A stretch of DNA of 64,000 nucleotides from Seminavis robusta (Eukaryota > Bacillariophyta > Bacillariophyceae > Naviculales > Naviculaceae), in the NCBI GenBank assembly GCA_903772945.1, contig CAICTM010000193.1, forward strand, positions 30,233-94,232, given 5' to 3'. A program made the position numbers and the translations under genes. Shown here piece after piece: positions 29,449-39,102 of the stretch (position 1 is its first letter; every line of letters begins with the position of its first letter). Below the pieces are notes generated by a model, which was not told the origin of the DNA, did no database searches, and worked only from the letters and a program-made list of their open reading frames with translations.

Positions 29449-31263
29449 CTACATTTGTCGACACTGAACATTCTCATCATCTTCAAAATTGGTTTCTTGA
29501 CCAAAGAAGGGACTGCGTCCAGTCGAAGAGAAGAAGAATTGTCGTTGTCCCATGCCATGAAAGGGAAATTGTTGTTGTTGTTGCTGTTCATGGTGATCTT
29601 CTTCGTCCTCATGAATTTCAGGTACGACACTTCCAAAATCAGATAACTTGGCTGGTTCCAACGTGTACCGATTGTTGTTTGTCGTCTTGGTCTGCTTCCC
29701 CAGCAGCGGCCCCTTTCTTGAGACGGTTTTGCCCTCGAGTTTCTCCAGTAAACGAGCCAATTCTTTTTGTTCCGATGGTGTCAAGTGCTCCATGGAGTCT
29801 TTTGCTTTGGGCACTTCTACTTCGTACTGAACGTACAGGTCTCCAAACTCAGTCCCTTGTGGGTCTTTCGGCATGCCTTGTCCTTGGAGGACCTGAACGT
29901 CGCCGGTTTGAATGTGCACATTGACTTGAGTAGGTACTGATATTTCCGCATCGTTGGTTGCGGGAACGCTAGAGTTGCCTCCATCTTGTTGCTCTATTTC
30001 GTCGAGAGTGGGTCCTTGCTTTGTATCATCCTTCGTCAGATGCGTTGGAAGGTGTAACGTCCGTTTGGCCGATTCAATGGTAATGGTTCGACCATCCAAA
30101 TGACGAATAGTTCTTGTACAACCACCAATGGCTTCTGCCAGTGAAATCGTGACGGTCATGGCCAAATCGTGTCCTTTGCGGGTAAATATTTTGTGAGGCC
30201 GCAGTTGCAGTCGAAAGATCAAATCTCCCGGAGGTGCTTCTTCGGAATAAAAGTCCATTTCTCCCGACAGTCGAATGCTCTGACCGGCAAACGCTCCACG
30301 AGGAACGTTGACTTCGACCTGTTTCTTTTTGGGAGCATCCGGTTCCTGGTAGACGAATCCGAATCGTTGTGTTGGTTCCGGTGGTGCCTCGACGGTGACT
30401 TTGCGTGTCACTCCCTTGTACAATTCCTCCAAAGTAACTGCGTATTGATATCTCAGGGTTCGATTGACCGGACCTTGTGGTTGTGATGGTTGGCGAGCAG
30501 AAGGGTGTCCAAAGAAGGAACGAAACAAATCCTCCGGACCACCCGATCCAAACTGTCCAGCAGCATTGGTAGGATCCAGTCCGGCTTTGCCATACCGATC
30601 GTAGAGTGCCCGTTTGTCATCGTCCAACAAGACCTCGTAAGCTTCGGCTAGTTTGTCAAAAGCTCTCCTGTCTCCACCAGTCTTGTCAGGATGAGTTTGC
30701 ACAGCGCGCCGTCGATACGCTTTTTTGATTCTGCCAACATGGTTTTCTCCACGTGAGAGACCCAGAATGTCATAGTAGTCCTCACTTTCCAAGATTTCTT
30801 CTACCATGGGATTGGAAGGAATGGATGTGCTCGCAGTGGAAGCCTTGTTGGTGGAGTCCTCTGCTTCGTTGGAGGATTCCTCTTGCTGTTCCTCTCGGTT
30901 TTTCTTTTTTGTTTCCTTTCGTCTGTTGTCTTTTTTGTTCTGCTTCTTGCTCTTGCTATTATCGTTGCGATTCTTTTTCTTTTTGGATTCCTTCTTCATA
31001 TTATTCTCACTGTCATTCTTGTGGCCCTTGGATGGGGCTTCATCCGTCCCTCCACGAGGAACATGGAGACCCCACAGACGAGTCTCTTGATTTCCATGAT
31101 TGCTGGTACCGACACCGAAAATTGCCTTATGTGTGTGTGCTTCCGGTGTAGCAGCACCGACTTGATGACTCAGCAATAATGCCGATGCTACCACAAGGCT
31201 CTTTTTGCAACTGTTAACCGCCGTGGTTGTCGGACCACTGGATGATGATGGTAATGCACTCAT
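29449..31263 (-). CDS. type II DnaJ/HSP40 co-chaperone, secretory-pathway type
   Basis: 604 residues. A hydrophobic stretch near the N-terminus (SLVVASALLLSHQVGAA, about 22-38) looks like a signal peptide or anchor. Then comes a Lys/Asn/Arg/Glu-rich linker (about 80-135). The J domain spans about 161-225 (EDYYDILGLSRG ... HPDKTGGDRRAF ... YDRYGKAGLDP) with the HPD triad at 191-193. A short Gly-containing linker leads to the two client-binding beta domains (NRTLRYQYAVTLEELYKGVT and IFTRKGHDLAMTVTISLAEA). There are no CxxCxGxG repeats, so it is type II. Architecture and signal fit an ER-lumen DnaJ such as ERdj3, working with BiP. The highly charged linker and a C-terminal poly-Gln/His stretch are unusual. 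Confidence 0.85.
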   Translation of the reverse strand: MSALPSSSSGPTTTAVNSCKKSLVVASALLLSHQVGAATPEAHTHKAIFGVGTSNHGNQETRLWGLHVPRGGTDEAPSKGHKNDSENNMKKESKKKKNRNDNSKSKKQNKKDNRRKETKKKNREEQQEESSNEAEDSTNKASTASTSIPSNPMVEEILESEDYYDILGLSRGENHVGRIKKAYRRRAVQTHPDKTGGDRRAFDKLAEAYEVLLDDDKRALYDRYGKAGLDPTNAAGQFGSGGPEDLFRSFFGHPSARQPSQPQGPVNRTLRYQYAVTLEELYKGVTRKVTVEAPPEPTQRFGFVYQEPDAPKKKQVEVNVPRGAFAGQSIRLSGEMDFYSEEAPPGDLIFRLQLRPHKIFTRKGHDLAMTVTISLAEAIGGCTRTIRHLDGRTITIESAKRTLHLPTHLTKDDTKQGPTLDEIEQQDGGNSSVPATNDAEISVPTQVNVHIQTGDVQVLQGQGMPKDPQGTEFGDLYVQYEVEVPKAKDSMEHLTPSEQKELARLLEKLEGKTVSRKGPLLGKQTKTTNNNRYTLEPAKLSDFGSVVPEIHEDEEDHHEQQQQQQFPFHGMGQRQFFFSSTGRSPFFGQETNFEDDENVQCRQM

Positions 31264-31645
31264 CTTGAGACTTCTTTCTCTCTCTCTCCACCCACCCTTC
31301 GAAATTGTGTGGTTTTGGTTTTATGGCCTTCGAATTTTAAATTTCAACGTCATTATTAAGAGCTTGTGTGCATCTACAGATACCTTCCACGTGGCGTGGA
31401 TCGTGGCATCGGTATGCAACCGTTAGGTCGTGGTAGGACTTTGGACCGGTACGGTACATATCTCGAGAGGAAACGGCAAACTCCGTGATCGGTAACTTCC
31501 GTCGTGTTCCGTGAGAAAGGTCTGCATCTCTTCCGCGGCCATGATGAACATATAATTTGGATTGTTGCAATTGTAATAGTCAGAGATGATCAAGCTAATC
31601 AATTCACCGCCAACCACCTTGATGGAATCTCCCCGAAAAAGGGAC
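31264..31645. other. divergent promoter region
   Basis: 382 bp between the DnaJ (-) and CRAL-TRIO (+) starts. It includes a CT-rich tract at about 31274-31290 next to the DnaJ start. A short minus-strand frame (31423-31647) crosses the CRAL-TRIO start but has no recognisable features. Confidence 0.45.
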
Positions 31646-32802
31646 ATGGTTGTTGATGTTGAAAATATATGTTGCGGTTGGTTTGCGAAGAAGAACGAAA
31701 AAGTGACGGTTGTTTGTGCTGCCCAAAGTCAGCTCAATGGCATGATGTGGGACAAAGAGCAGCAAGTCGAGCAGGAACGTCTGGACGCCACGGAAAGCGA
31801 CGACAGCTCCTTATCGTCGGGGCTTGGAAGTGAATCTGTGATTCTAAAGGTATGTGTAGTTGCCGTTGGTGATCTATCCTCGTCTTGCACTCTTGAAATA
31901 TGCAACTAACTTCTCTTATCTCTTATCGTTGCTTGTCTCAGGAAATGGTGAACCAGTTGTCGGATACCGAAAAAGAAACCGCAGCCCGTTCCTCCTACGC
32001 TTACTACAAGATGTCCGAAACTTGTGCTGCCGACGGTCGATCCTCCAAAAGTCTTGAGGAGTCCAGAGATCGTGCTGCCATGGCAATGGCTGCGCGTCAC
32101 TTGAAAGCTGACAAGGGAGACGTTGACGCTGCAATGAAGCACTTCAAGGCAACGATCGAGTGGCGCCGAGAACACCGGTTGGATTCTTTGCGAACGTGCT
32201 TCCAAGAATCCACAACAGAAGCGTTGCAATCTAAGCAACGTGTGAAAAACTACGTTGGGAAGGGTAAACTTGTCATTGCGGGCTTTGACAGGGAGAACCG
32301 CGCCTGTTGGCATACAGTGGGACGCCTCTCTCCCAAGGGCTCACAGTCAGATGATGTGGGGTGCATGCAGTCACACTACTATATGCTGGAACGCTCCATT
32401 GCTTGCTCCGAAGCCCGCAGCTTACATCTAGGCACGGATGTGCAACAAAAAGTGGTCGTCAGTGTTGACTTTGGGCGATACAAGGCAGAGCATGCCCCAA
32501 CATTCAAAACAATCCAGGAGTTGCTATGCACATTGCGTGATCACTACCCGGAGAGACTGTATCGCATCTATCTTGTCGATGCGCCCTTCATGGCAAGAAC
32601 TTTGTGGGCTGCTCTCAAACCTTTTGTCGACCCTGACACCAAGACAAAGTTTCAGTTTGTCACGGGCTCAAAGCAGCGGAACGCGATCTTTGGCCATGCA
32701 TTTGGGTCAGAACAATGCATGCCCTATCAGCACCCAGAGGGAACGCTCCAAGAGATGGTTGACATGGATAATTTCTTCATGCTTCCCTTTCACAAATGCT
32801 GA
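31646..32802 (+). CDS. CRAL-TRIO (Sec14-like) lipid-binding protein
   Basis: Two exons, 31646-31849 and 31942-32802, with a 92-nt GT-AG intron (AAAG|GTATGTG ... CTCAG|GAAATGG) in phase 0, give 354 residues. A later in-frame ATG at 31742 is an alternative start. The N-terminal CRAL-TRIO helical part is seen in MAARHLKADKGDVDAAMKHF and TIEWRREHRLDSLR. The lipid-binding lobe is seen in VVVSVDFGRYKAEHAPTFKT, LRDHYPERLYRIYLVDAP and FQFVTG. Sec14-like proteins bind or exchange phosphoinositides and other hydrophobic ligands at membranes. Ligand unknown. The N-terminal 70 residues are acidic, disordered and probably regulatory. Confidence 0.85.
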
Positions 32803-33543
32803 ATAGAGGGACTCTTATTAGCAGCATTTCAGCTACACACAGAACGCTGAGATTGAGGTAGACAAAAATGGGGAAGCTAGCTAGTAGGTACTGTAGGAAT
32901 CAAATTTTAAAAAGCAGTCACTTTACTCCACTCGAAGCTACAGGGTGCCAGTAGAAGAAAAGGGTTGCATGTGGAAGTCGTTGATGTCATTTGGGGTGCT
33001 ATTGTGTCACACATTATTTCTATTAATACTCTCAACTCAAAGACGCATCGATTCCATTCCATTAAGATGGCTCGTCGTGCTTCCACTCCCATTCAACCAA
33101 TAGACTCGCTGACCTCATATGAGTGCACACCTCTCTACCCAAAACCACGAACAATGACAAACTGCCAGTTCATCTTTAGAATTTGGCATCCCACAGATCC
33201 CACCAGTGTCGTAACCTTACATATAGAATGCTGGAATGATGCAGGTACTAATAAACAATATCTAGAAGGTAGTTGGCAACAAAATTTCAAGTAAGTGTGA
33301 TAGTGTACAGCTTGCATGCCATTTGCAACTGTGGATCCTGGACTGCCTAGCCGCACCGACGCAACGTTCCCTGCCAATCTTCAAGCATTCGTCAACGACG
33401 CCCGTAGTTTTTGCATCATTATGTGTCGATGTCTTTGCATCGTGCCGACCTCTCCGACGCAACGCGGGTCATGCATGGAAGCAATGGATGAACGGATTCC
33501 TCTGAAAAGGGCAACGGGATCTGATCCAGTCAACAGACACATC
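32803..33543. other. intergenic (convergent)
   Basis: Between the CRAL-TRIO stop and the RING-protein stop. A plus-strand frame near 33070-33294 has no recognisable features. Confidence 0.45.
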
Positions 33544-34836
33544 TTAGTCTGCGCTCTCCCCCGGTCTATCGTTTCCCTCGTCGGTTGTTGTTGCTGTTGC
33601 TGCTGGAGTGTTCGATTCATTTTCTACAGTTTCGTCTCCTGGTGCACCCGGGCTCTCGGGTGATTCATTGTACTGGGGAGTAGCTATATCTTCGCACAGA
33701 CAGAGGGGACAAACGTTCCTTCGTGTCAACCAAACCTTGAGGCAATCCACATGGAACATGTGATCGCACTCGAGTGCCCCCACACGATCACCGTCTTCGA
33801 TGGCAAGATAGCAGATTGTGCAGGAGGGCTCATTGGAGTTCTCACCGTTGCTGGGGTCCTCGCCAGCTTTGTCTCCCAGCGGATCGGTGGTTGCGTCGCC
33901 ATTGGTGGAAATTGTCGTATCATTTTCCGGGGTTTCCAGCAATGGTTCGTCGTTGATTGGAATTTTCTGATAGATGCGTGTCCTTAGCTTGAGAGAGTGG
34001 GGAAGAGGCTCTGCATCTTCTTCCTCTGCTTGTTGGTTTTCGATGAGATCAAGCAATGGGTTTATTTGAGGTTCCCGGATCAGTAGTTCCCATTCTTCTC
34101 GTCCCAGCTGTATCGGTGTCTGGGAGAATCGAACTTGCATACCCCAGGGTCCAAAAATCTGCATGCGTTCCTCTTCCACCGTGAGTGGTCGATTCCTATT
34201 TTGCTCCCATCGAAAGTACCGTAACATCAGTCCGTTGGCACGATCCGGTCGCTGATCGATCATGTGTTCGACTCTCCACTTGTTCCATTGTGGCGATGCA
34301 AGTCCCATGCAATAGCTCATTGCGTCTCTGCCACGCATGGTCATGAGCAAAAAGCTCAACAGGAAAAAGAACGAGATGACCAGGAGGGGCCAAACAGATC
34401 TCACAAAGTTTGTTCGTTCCGATACGTTGACGCAACCAGGCAACTCGTTCGAAGTGCCACCGAGTCTCAAGAAAGGAATTCCACAGTGGCTGATGTGTGC
34501 AGGACAATAAAAAGATGCTCTGTTCCATCCATCCGTTCCATTCACATAGACTCGACTGTCCCAACAGGAGCATATCTTGGCGTCCAGCGTCAGTGTATTG
34601 GTGGGATTATTGCTCAGGCTTTCCTCCTCCCCAAATAATTCCACCGTGACACCGTCAATTATCACGGTATTGTTCTCGGCACCAGGTCGAGTCCATCTGC
34701 CATTTCTCCTTTCCAACGTCACTGTTGGCAAATCTGCCAGTTCGCAGTAAACCCGAAATCGCCGTGCTTCTGCCGTGGGAAGAAGAGCAAGCAGCAAGCA
34801 GCACAGAAGCACAATGTTGCCAAATGGAAGCCACAT
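33544..34836 (-). CDS. single-pass transmembrane RING-H2 E3 ubiquitin ligase
   Basis: 430 residues. A signal peptide (NIVLLCCLLLALLPTAEA) is followed by an extracytosolic domain of about 120 residues with several cysteines and N-glycosylation sequons (NNT, NGT, NVS). A transmembrane helix lies at about 148-167 (SVWPLLVISFFFLLSFLLM). The cytosolic part ends in a RING-H2 finger at about 339-379: CTIC, a 13-residue loop, C-DHMFH-VDC and CPLC, which gives C3H2C3 ligands. The layout (lumenal domain, one helix, cytosolic RING-H2) matches PA-TM-RING and ATL-like ligases acting at ER, endosome or vacuole membranes. The lumenal domain is not a recognised PA domain. The gene is single-exon and intact. 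Confidence 0.8.
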   Translation of the reverse strand: MWLPFGNIVLLCCLLLALLPTAEARRFRVYCELADLPTVTLERRNGRWTRPGAENNTVIIDGVTVELFGEEESLSNNPTNTLTLDAKICSCWDSRVYVNGTDGWNRASFYCPAHISHCGIPFLRLGGTSNELPGCVNVSERTNFVRSVWPLLVISFFFLLSFLLMTMRGRDAMSYCMGLASPQWNKWRVEHMIDQRPDRANGLMLRYFRWEQNRNRPLTVEEERMQIFGPWGMQVRFSQTPIQLGREEWELLIREPQINPLLDLIENQQAEEEDAEPLPHSLKLRTRIYQKIPINDEPLLETPENDTTISTNGDATTDPLGDKAGEDPSNGENSNEPSCTICYLAIEDGDRVGALECDHMFHVDCLKVWLTRRNVCPLCLCEDIATPQYNESPESPGAPGDETVENESNTPAATATTTDEGNDRPGESAD

Positions 34837-35460
34837 CCTGCAACGTCACTTTAGAGAATAAACAAATGGCGTCGATCGGATGCCGCCAAATGGTCTCTCT
34901 ATTGTCGTCACAACAACTAGAGTACAGTACTGGCAGGAAACAAGCGTCGACACGGCTTGAGTGGGAAGCGTCAATCGAAGGTTTGCAACACGAGAACGCG
35001 AGGATTTGCCATTTGCCTCGCCTTGATGATGGACACTCAACGGCCGCGCATGCAGTTTCCTCTCGCAGAAATGAAGAAGTCTCTTGAGCTTTTTCACACT
35101 CAAAGATTTAAAGCCCATAAGGAACTGGGTGCACCATCATTCTGAAGCTCTGAAAACATGGCCTCATTCAATCCTCCTCAAGGCACCACTTCTGTCCACC
35201 ACACAAGGCGCAACATTACTAAAGAGTAATCCAGCCCCTTCTGGTGGTTCCGGAACACCTACCGGTACCTTCACCAATGCAAACACCTTCTGCTGAGTTT
35301 TTGGAGAACATCTAGTAGTGACAAAATCACTCAAGAGCACTCCATTTTTGCTGCTGGTGTTCTGTAATGCCTTCACCAAAGAGAAGAAGACTCTAGTTCA
35401 GCAACCAAGGCTCTAGGTCTAATGTGTACCAGAAATAAGGACCACCACACTTTACCACCA
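34837..35460. other. intergenic
   Basis: No intact gene. The segment at 35164-35379 (minus strand) has a weakly protein-like frame and includes TACCGGTA at 35260-35267. It may be related to the Pro-rich remnant that follows, but this is not established. Confidence 0.4.
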
Positions 35461-35465
35461 GTGCC

Positions 35466-35805
35466 ATGCAGTCTGGACCTCCCTCAAGTGACGGTGCCAC
35501 CCATTACAATTCCACCACTGCCACCATTCTATACACCTCCACCTGCACTGCAACCTTGCCCCCAATAACTGCTCCACCGATTGCACCACCTCAGATTACG
35601 CAACCTCCAAAAACATGCCCCCCCCACCTTCACCAATCCTCCCTTCACCCAACCTCCTTTTACGCGACCTGCTTTTCCCCACCACCAGTGACACAGCCAC
35701 CATTTCCCCCCACTACCATACACCTTACCCCCTTTCACGCCTCCCCCTGTCACTCAGCCGCCATTCACACCACCACCATTCACACAGACCACAAAACTTG
35801 ACCAT
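35466..35805 (+). pseudogene. decayed Pro-rich (PPxTQPP repeat) coding remnant
   Basis: The plus strand encodes a Pro-rich repeat distributed over different frames. One frame reads PITAPPIAPPQITQPPKT. Another reads FTNPPFTQPPFTRPAFP and then hits a stop. Others read PPPVTQPPFPP and PPFTPPPVTQPPFTPPPFTQ. The shared unit is roughly PP-[FIV]-T-Q-PP. Single-base gains or losses between units explain the frame changes. This looks like the ruin of an extensin- or stalk-like secreted protein, or an exon of one with sequence errors. No signal peptide remains. Confidence 0.5.
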
Positions 35806-35875
35806 AGCTATCGTTACGCAAGTGGCAATTGCTTTCCTGGTGTTTGTTGGCTAATTGAATTGAATCGATTTAATA

Positions 35876-36835
35876 TTAAAGAGACAGTAACACGGAACAA
35901 CAGGTGTTTGCGCCATCACTCTTGGCAATCTCAGTGTTTCCCACGAACTCCACATCAAGATTTCTCTCCAGTGCACAGTCTAGAAGAATCGCTCTTGATT
36001 CCTCGCAGATATTGTCAGATGCCACAATCAAGCCATTCACTGTGACTACATTGCAGGCACGAATGTCGGGCAGTCGCACCGTCGTATAGCCCAGAGCTGC
36101 CGCGTCCATGGCTTGCAAAACTTTGTCGCCTAATGATCCCTGGGGTGCCAATATGGTGTATTCATCCATATGAGTGACAATACTCTTCAAATGCAAAGCA
36201 TCTTTGGCATCCAAAGCCACCGTGACCATGGGTAATGGTGAGAATGCCTCCTCGAGTACAGAAGCACCTTGTGCATTCGTTCGTTCGGACAATCCCACAA
36301 ACAAATGCCTGCCAGTGTACATGACATCGCCACCATCGCAAATGGCGTCCGCATTTTGTGTTTTCATTTCCCATACATCCATTCCCAATTGCTCCAGCAC
36401 TTGTCGGATGGAATCCACTTCACCCTGCCGAGATGCATGTCCTGGCCAAGTAATGACGGCTCGATTGTCGACTGCTACCACCGTGTCTTCCACAAAGACA
36501 CAGTCAGGGTGATGTTCCAACGGAGGCAATTCCAGAGTGGGAACTTTCAGCCGCAGTAATTTTACGTAGTCTTCGTGTTGAGATTTGGCCAATGATATGG
36601 AGATTGCGGCGTCATCTTGATTATTATTCTCGTAATACTTGGAGATGGAATTCACAAACGAATTTGGAATCTGTCGGGTCACGGCAAAGTTGTAAAGACT
36701 TCTTCTGCTGAGGGAGCTCTTCTTGGATAGTAATAAGAAACTCGATGCTTCAGAAAAAGAGAAATGCGGTAGTAGAGACACGGTTGGTCTCAACGTCCCT
36801 GGTCTCATGAGTAGTCTTCGAAGTGTTGTTGCCAT
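35876..36835 (-). CDS. DDAH: dimethylarginine dimethylaminohydrolase (DDAH)
   Basis: 319 residues from the ATG at 36835; a second in-frame ATG lies 42 nt upstream. The first 30 residues (MATTLRRLLMRPGTL ...) are basic and could be a mitochondrial presequence. Family motifs in order: PDCVFVEDTVVAVDNRAVIT, DGGDVMYTGRHLFVGLSERT and LHLKSIVTHMDEYTILA. The catalytic cysteine block DGANTCCSVLL lies at the C-terminus. DDAH hydrolyses N-omega-methylated arginines (ADMA, L-NMMA) to citrulline plus methylamine or dimethylamine, and in animals this controls NO synthase. Length and catalytic elements match the family. Role in an alga (methylarginine turnover, nitrogen salvage) is inference. It is head-to-head with the DPH4 gene across 196 bp. 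Confidence 0.9.
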   Translation of the reverse strand: MATTLRRLLMRPGTLRPTVSLLPHFSFSEASSFLLLSKKSSLSRRSLYNFAVTRQIPNSFVNSISKYYENNNQDDAAISISLAKSQHEDYVKLLRLKVPTLELPPLEHHPDCVFVEDTVVAVDNRAVITWPGHASRQGEVDSIRQVLEQLGMDVWEMKTQNADAICDGGDVMYTGRHLFVGLSERTNAQGASVLEEAFSPLPMVTVALDAKDALHLKSIVTHMDEYTILAPQGSLGDKVLQAMDAAALGYTTVRLPDIRACNVVTVNGLIVASDNICEESRAILLDCALERNLDVEFVGNTEIAKSDGANTCCSVLLSL

Positions 36836-37031
36836 CGTGCTTTTGATTGACCTTTCGACGAGTTGCATCAAATGCACGGGGAGGATCCTTGGATTGTTGT
36901 GACGAGAACGAGAGAACGAGAGAACGAGAAAGAAAGTGTCACAAAGATCCCAAGCAAACTACAGTAAGGTTAGAGCCTTTTCTCCTTCCACTCATTTTTT
37001 CACTTTGCGGTCAGCTCGGCTTTCCTTCACA

Positions 37032-37508
37032 ATGATGATGGCCCAACAACTTGATGCTCTCGGCAGGGGCACTCATAATAATACCCTCTATGATATTCTG
37101 GAAGTTCCACCCACAGCAACCTTCGACGCCATCAAGAAATCTTACCAGTCGTTAGCAAGGAAACTGCATCCCGACAAACGCAATGACGACCGAGATGATG
37201 CCGCGTTTTTGAAGCTTCAAAAGGCATGGGAATGCCTGCGAGATCCAATCTCCCGAAAAGACTATGATGCGGAATTGTTCCGAGCCCAATCTCAAAAATC
37301 AAAGAGCCAAAAAGTTGAGAAGGATGAATGGGAGTTGGTAGAAGAGGAAGAATCCGGCGAATTGAGCCATGTCTACACGTGTCGGTGTGGTGAGGAAATC
37401 TGGCTTGCCGAAGACTCCTTTCAGAAAAAGGACAACCAGTCCACTGTTGACTCGATTATCTATGCCACATGCCCTGGTTGCAGCTTGGTCTACCATGTGG
37501 TTTTGTGA
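37032..37508 (+). CDS. DPH4: DPH4/JJJ3-type J-protein with CSL zinc finger (diphthamide pathway)
   Basis: 158 residues from the ATG at 37032 (context CACAATGAT); the frame is open upstream but not protein-like there. The J domain spans about residues 16-80 (TLYDILEVPPTATFDAIKKS, then HPDKRNDD and LKLQKAWECLRDP). After an acidic linker comes the DPH-type CSL zinc finger: YTCRCGEEIWLAEDSF ... CPGCSL, giving CxC and CxxC ligands. This J-plus-CSL layout defines DPH4/DNAJC24/JJJ3, which takes part in making diphthamide on elongation factor 2. The size is close to the yeast and human proteins. Confidence 0.9.
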   Translation: MMMAQQLDALGRGTHNNTLYDILEVPPTATFDAIKKSYQSLARKLHPDKRNDDRDDAAFLKLQKAWECLRDPISRKDYDAELFRAQSQKSKSQKVEKDEWELVEEEESGELSHVYTCRCGEEIWLAEDSFQKKDNQSTVDSIIYATCPGCSLVYHVVL

Positions 37509-38110
37509 CCTTCTTGGACGTAACGTACCGTGCATTCTGTACAACATGTTTTAGTACTACATGTACGGTACCTGGGTTGCAAGCATAAAGCATCAACCTT
37601 GAAGAAAATGAAAAACAATCTGCAGAAACGAGATTAAGCAAGCATGCAAAGGGAAGACCAGGTTACGGTAACGTTGGATGCATCCTTGAAGCTACGGTAT
37701 TGGTTGAGCATTAAAACTTGCATCCACAATTTGCCTGAATGGTGAACCGGAGTTGTGGTATATTATGCGTGTAGCCACACATCTTTTGCTTCGAGATCAG
37801 GGCTGACAAACTGAAATCCTGTGATAAGCACAGAACAGAGCCCTTCCGAGATATTCGGTCAAAACAGGAGGGGGATTGAATGAATGGACTCGACTCTCAA
37901 CTACTTTCGAGGTAGCCTGTTTCTAGCCCGAGGTTTCTAAAGAAACAAAATGATCTCGAGGAGTGGGATTGGCAGCTACTGTATGAAACGAAACATACAT
38001 GCACTGAACCAATATCAATAAAAACATCAAGATCCCATTAATTAATATTGCCGAATTAACGAAACACAGAATGTAAAATAATGTTGAAGGAAAGATAATG
38101 TATAGCTCTT
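37509..38110. other. intergenic (convergent)
   Basis: Between the DPH4 stop and the truncated acyl-CoA-synthetase-like stop. No gene is seen. In particular there is no frame that could be a C-terminal AMP-binding domain for the neighbour. Confidence 0.5.
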
Positions 38111-39102
38111 CTACCAAACCACACCAACGCCTTCGACGTCGTGGAATTCCTTCTTGAGGATTGCCGCAAAGGTTGGCCAAGCATTGTCCTGTAGTACTTG
38201 ATCGTTGGTAAGTGTCTGGCCGAGACTCGTCGGGACTCCATCACTGCCCAAGGTAAATTGTCCCAACAGGGGTGTGGAACCAGACAGCTCGAATCCTTTG
38301 AGTTGTTCGTCTAGGTTGTCACTGGGGACCAACATGTGTCTCAAGGGAATGAATCCCCATTTTTGTTCTTGATCAAATCCAGTGTGAACAGGGAAACGAA
38401 GGTGTGGGAACTGGGGGCAAACAAATGGCATGCCGCTGGCAAAATCGAACACGTCAATGTCTGGGATGATTTCTTCCACCAAACTAATGTAGTTGACATC
38501 ATCTGTAGCTTCCTGGGTGACCAAGACGTTGGCTTTGGACAATGTGAGTGCTTGTTCGAGGGCTGTCTTGGACTTTGCTGGGTCCGTTTCGGCCAGAGCA
38601 GGATCCAAGTGGTAAAAGACAAATCCTGCCTTGGAACAAGCGAATTGAAGGACCATCTAGAGATAGATAGATAGATAGATAAATCGATAAAACCACATAA
38701 AAAATTTGGACACAAAAAGTTCAAGAATCAAAGTGAGCAAACAGAAACACTACACAACAGCCATCCACAATCGATGATGTCCAAACTGACCGTTTCGGAA
38801 AAGTGCAAAGGCAAGTAGCAAAGGACGGCGTCTCCGGGCTTCAATCCACTCTCGACAAACCCAATGGCGAGAGCCTCCGAGTAATAATCCACGTGACCCA
38901 GACTCCATTTTCGATTCTTGTGTTCATAGCGCACCACATCCACGTGGGGATTTTCCTTGGTCATGACACTGAGGTTGCCGCCAGCAGTGGCCGTCGCAAA
39001 CGATCGCATGGCGGTGGATGCGACCAGTGGTCGCGACGCCATGGAAGTGCGCCCCACGCGAGAAGCGGCCGAGCGGAGGTTCTTTAGTAGTGCTGCTCTC
39101 AT
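38111..39102 (-). CDS. truncated acyl-CoA-synthetase-like protein (N-terminal domain only)
   Basis: Two exons, 38791-39102 and 38111-38656 (minus), joined across a 134-nt GT-AG intron (ACG|GTCAGT ... CTCTAG|ATG) in phase 0, give 285 residues. The N-terminus (MRAALLKNLRSAASRVGRTS) looks like a mitochondrial presequence. The body matches the first part of AMP-forming acyl-CoA synthetases of the ACSF2 kind: WSLGHVDYYSEALAIGFVES, GLKPGDAVLCYLP, MVLQFACSKAGFVFYHLDPA, FPVHTGFD. Where the Ser/Thr/Gly-rich ATP loop (TSGTTGxPKG) belongs, it has TLGSDGVPTSLGQTLTND, lacking the conserved Gly-Thr-Thr-Gly and Lys. The protein then ends after about 35 more residues. No adenylating activity is expected. A structural or regulatory mitochondrial role is possible. 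There is no trace of the missing domain downstream. Confidence 0.75.
38661..38682. repeat. (AGAT)n microsatellite
   Basis: About five tandem AGAT units on the plus strand, only about 5 nt from the 3' splice site of the intron in the truncated acyl-CoA-synthetase-like gene. They form the TCTATCTATC pyrimidine-rich tract of that intron. Confidence 0.8.

Noticed and set aside
31423-31647. 74-codon minus-strand frame between DnaJ and the CRAL-TRIO gene
   Set aside because: It overlaps the CRAL-TRIO start and promoter and has no domain or targeting signal. Most likely chance.
32965-33294. 109-codon plus-strand frame downstream of the CRAL-TRIO gene
   Set aside because: No family features, and it lies in a convergent 3' region.
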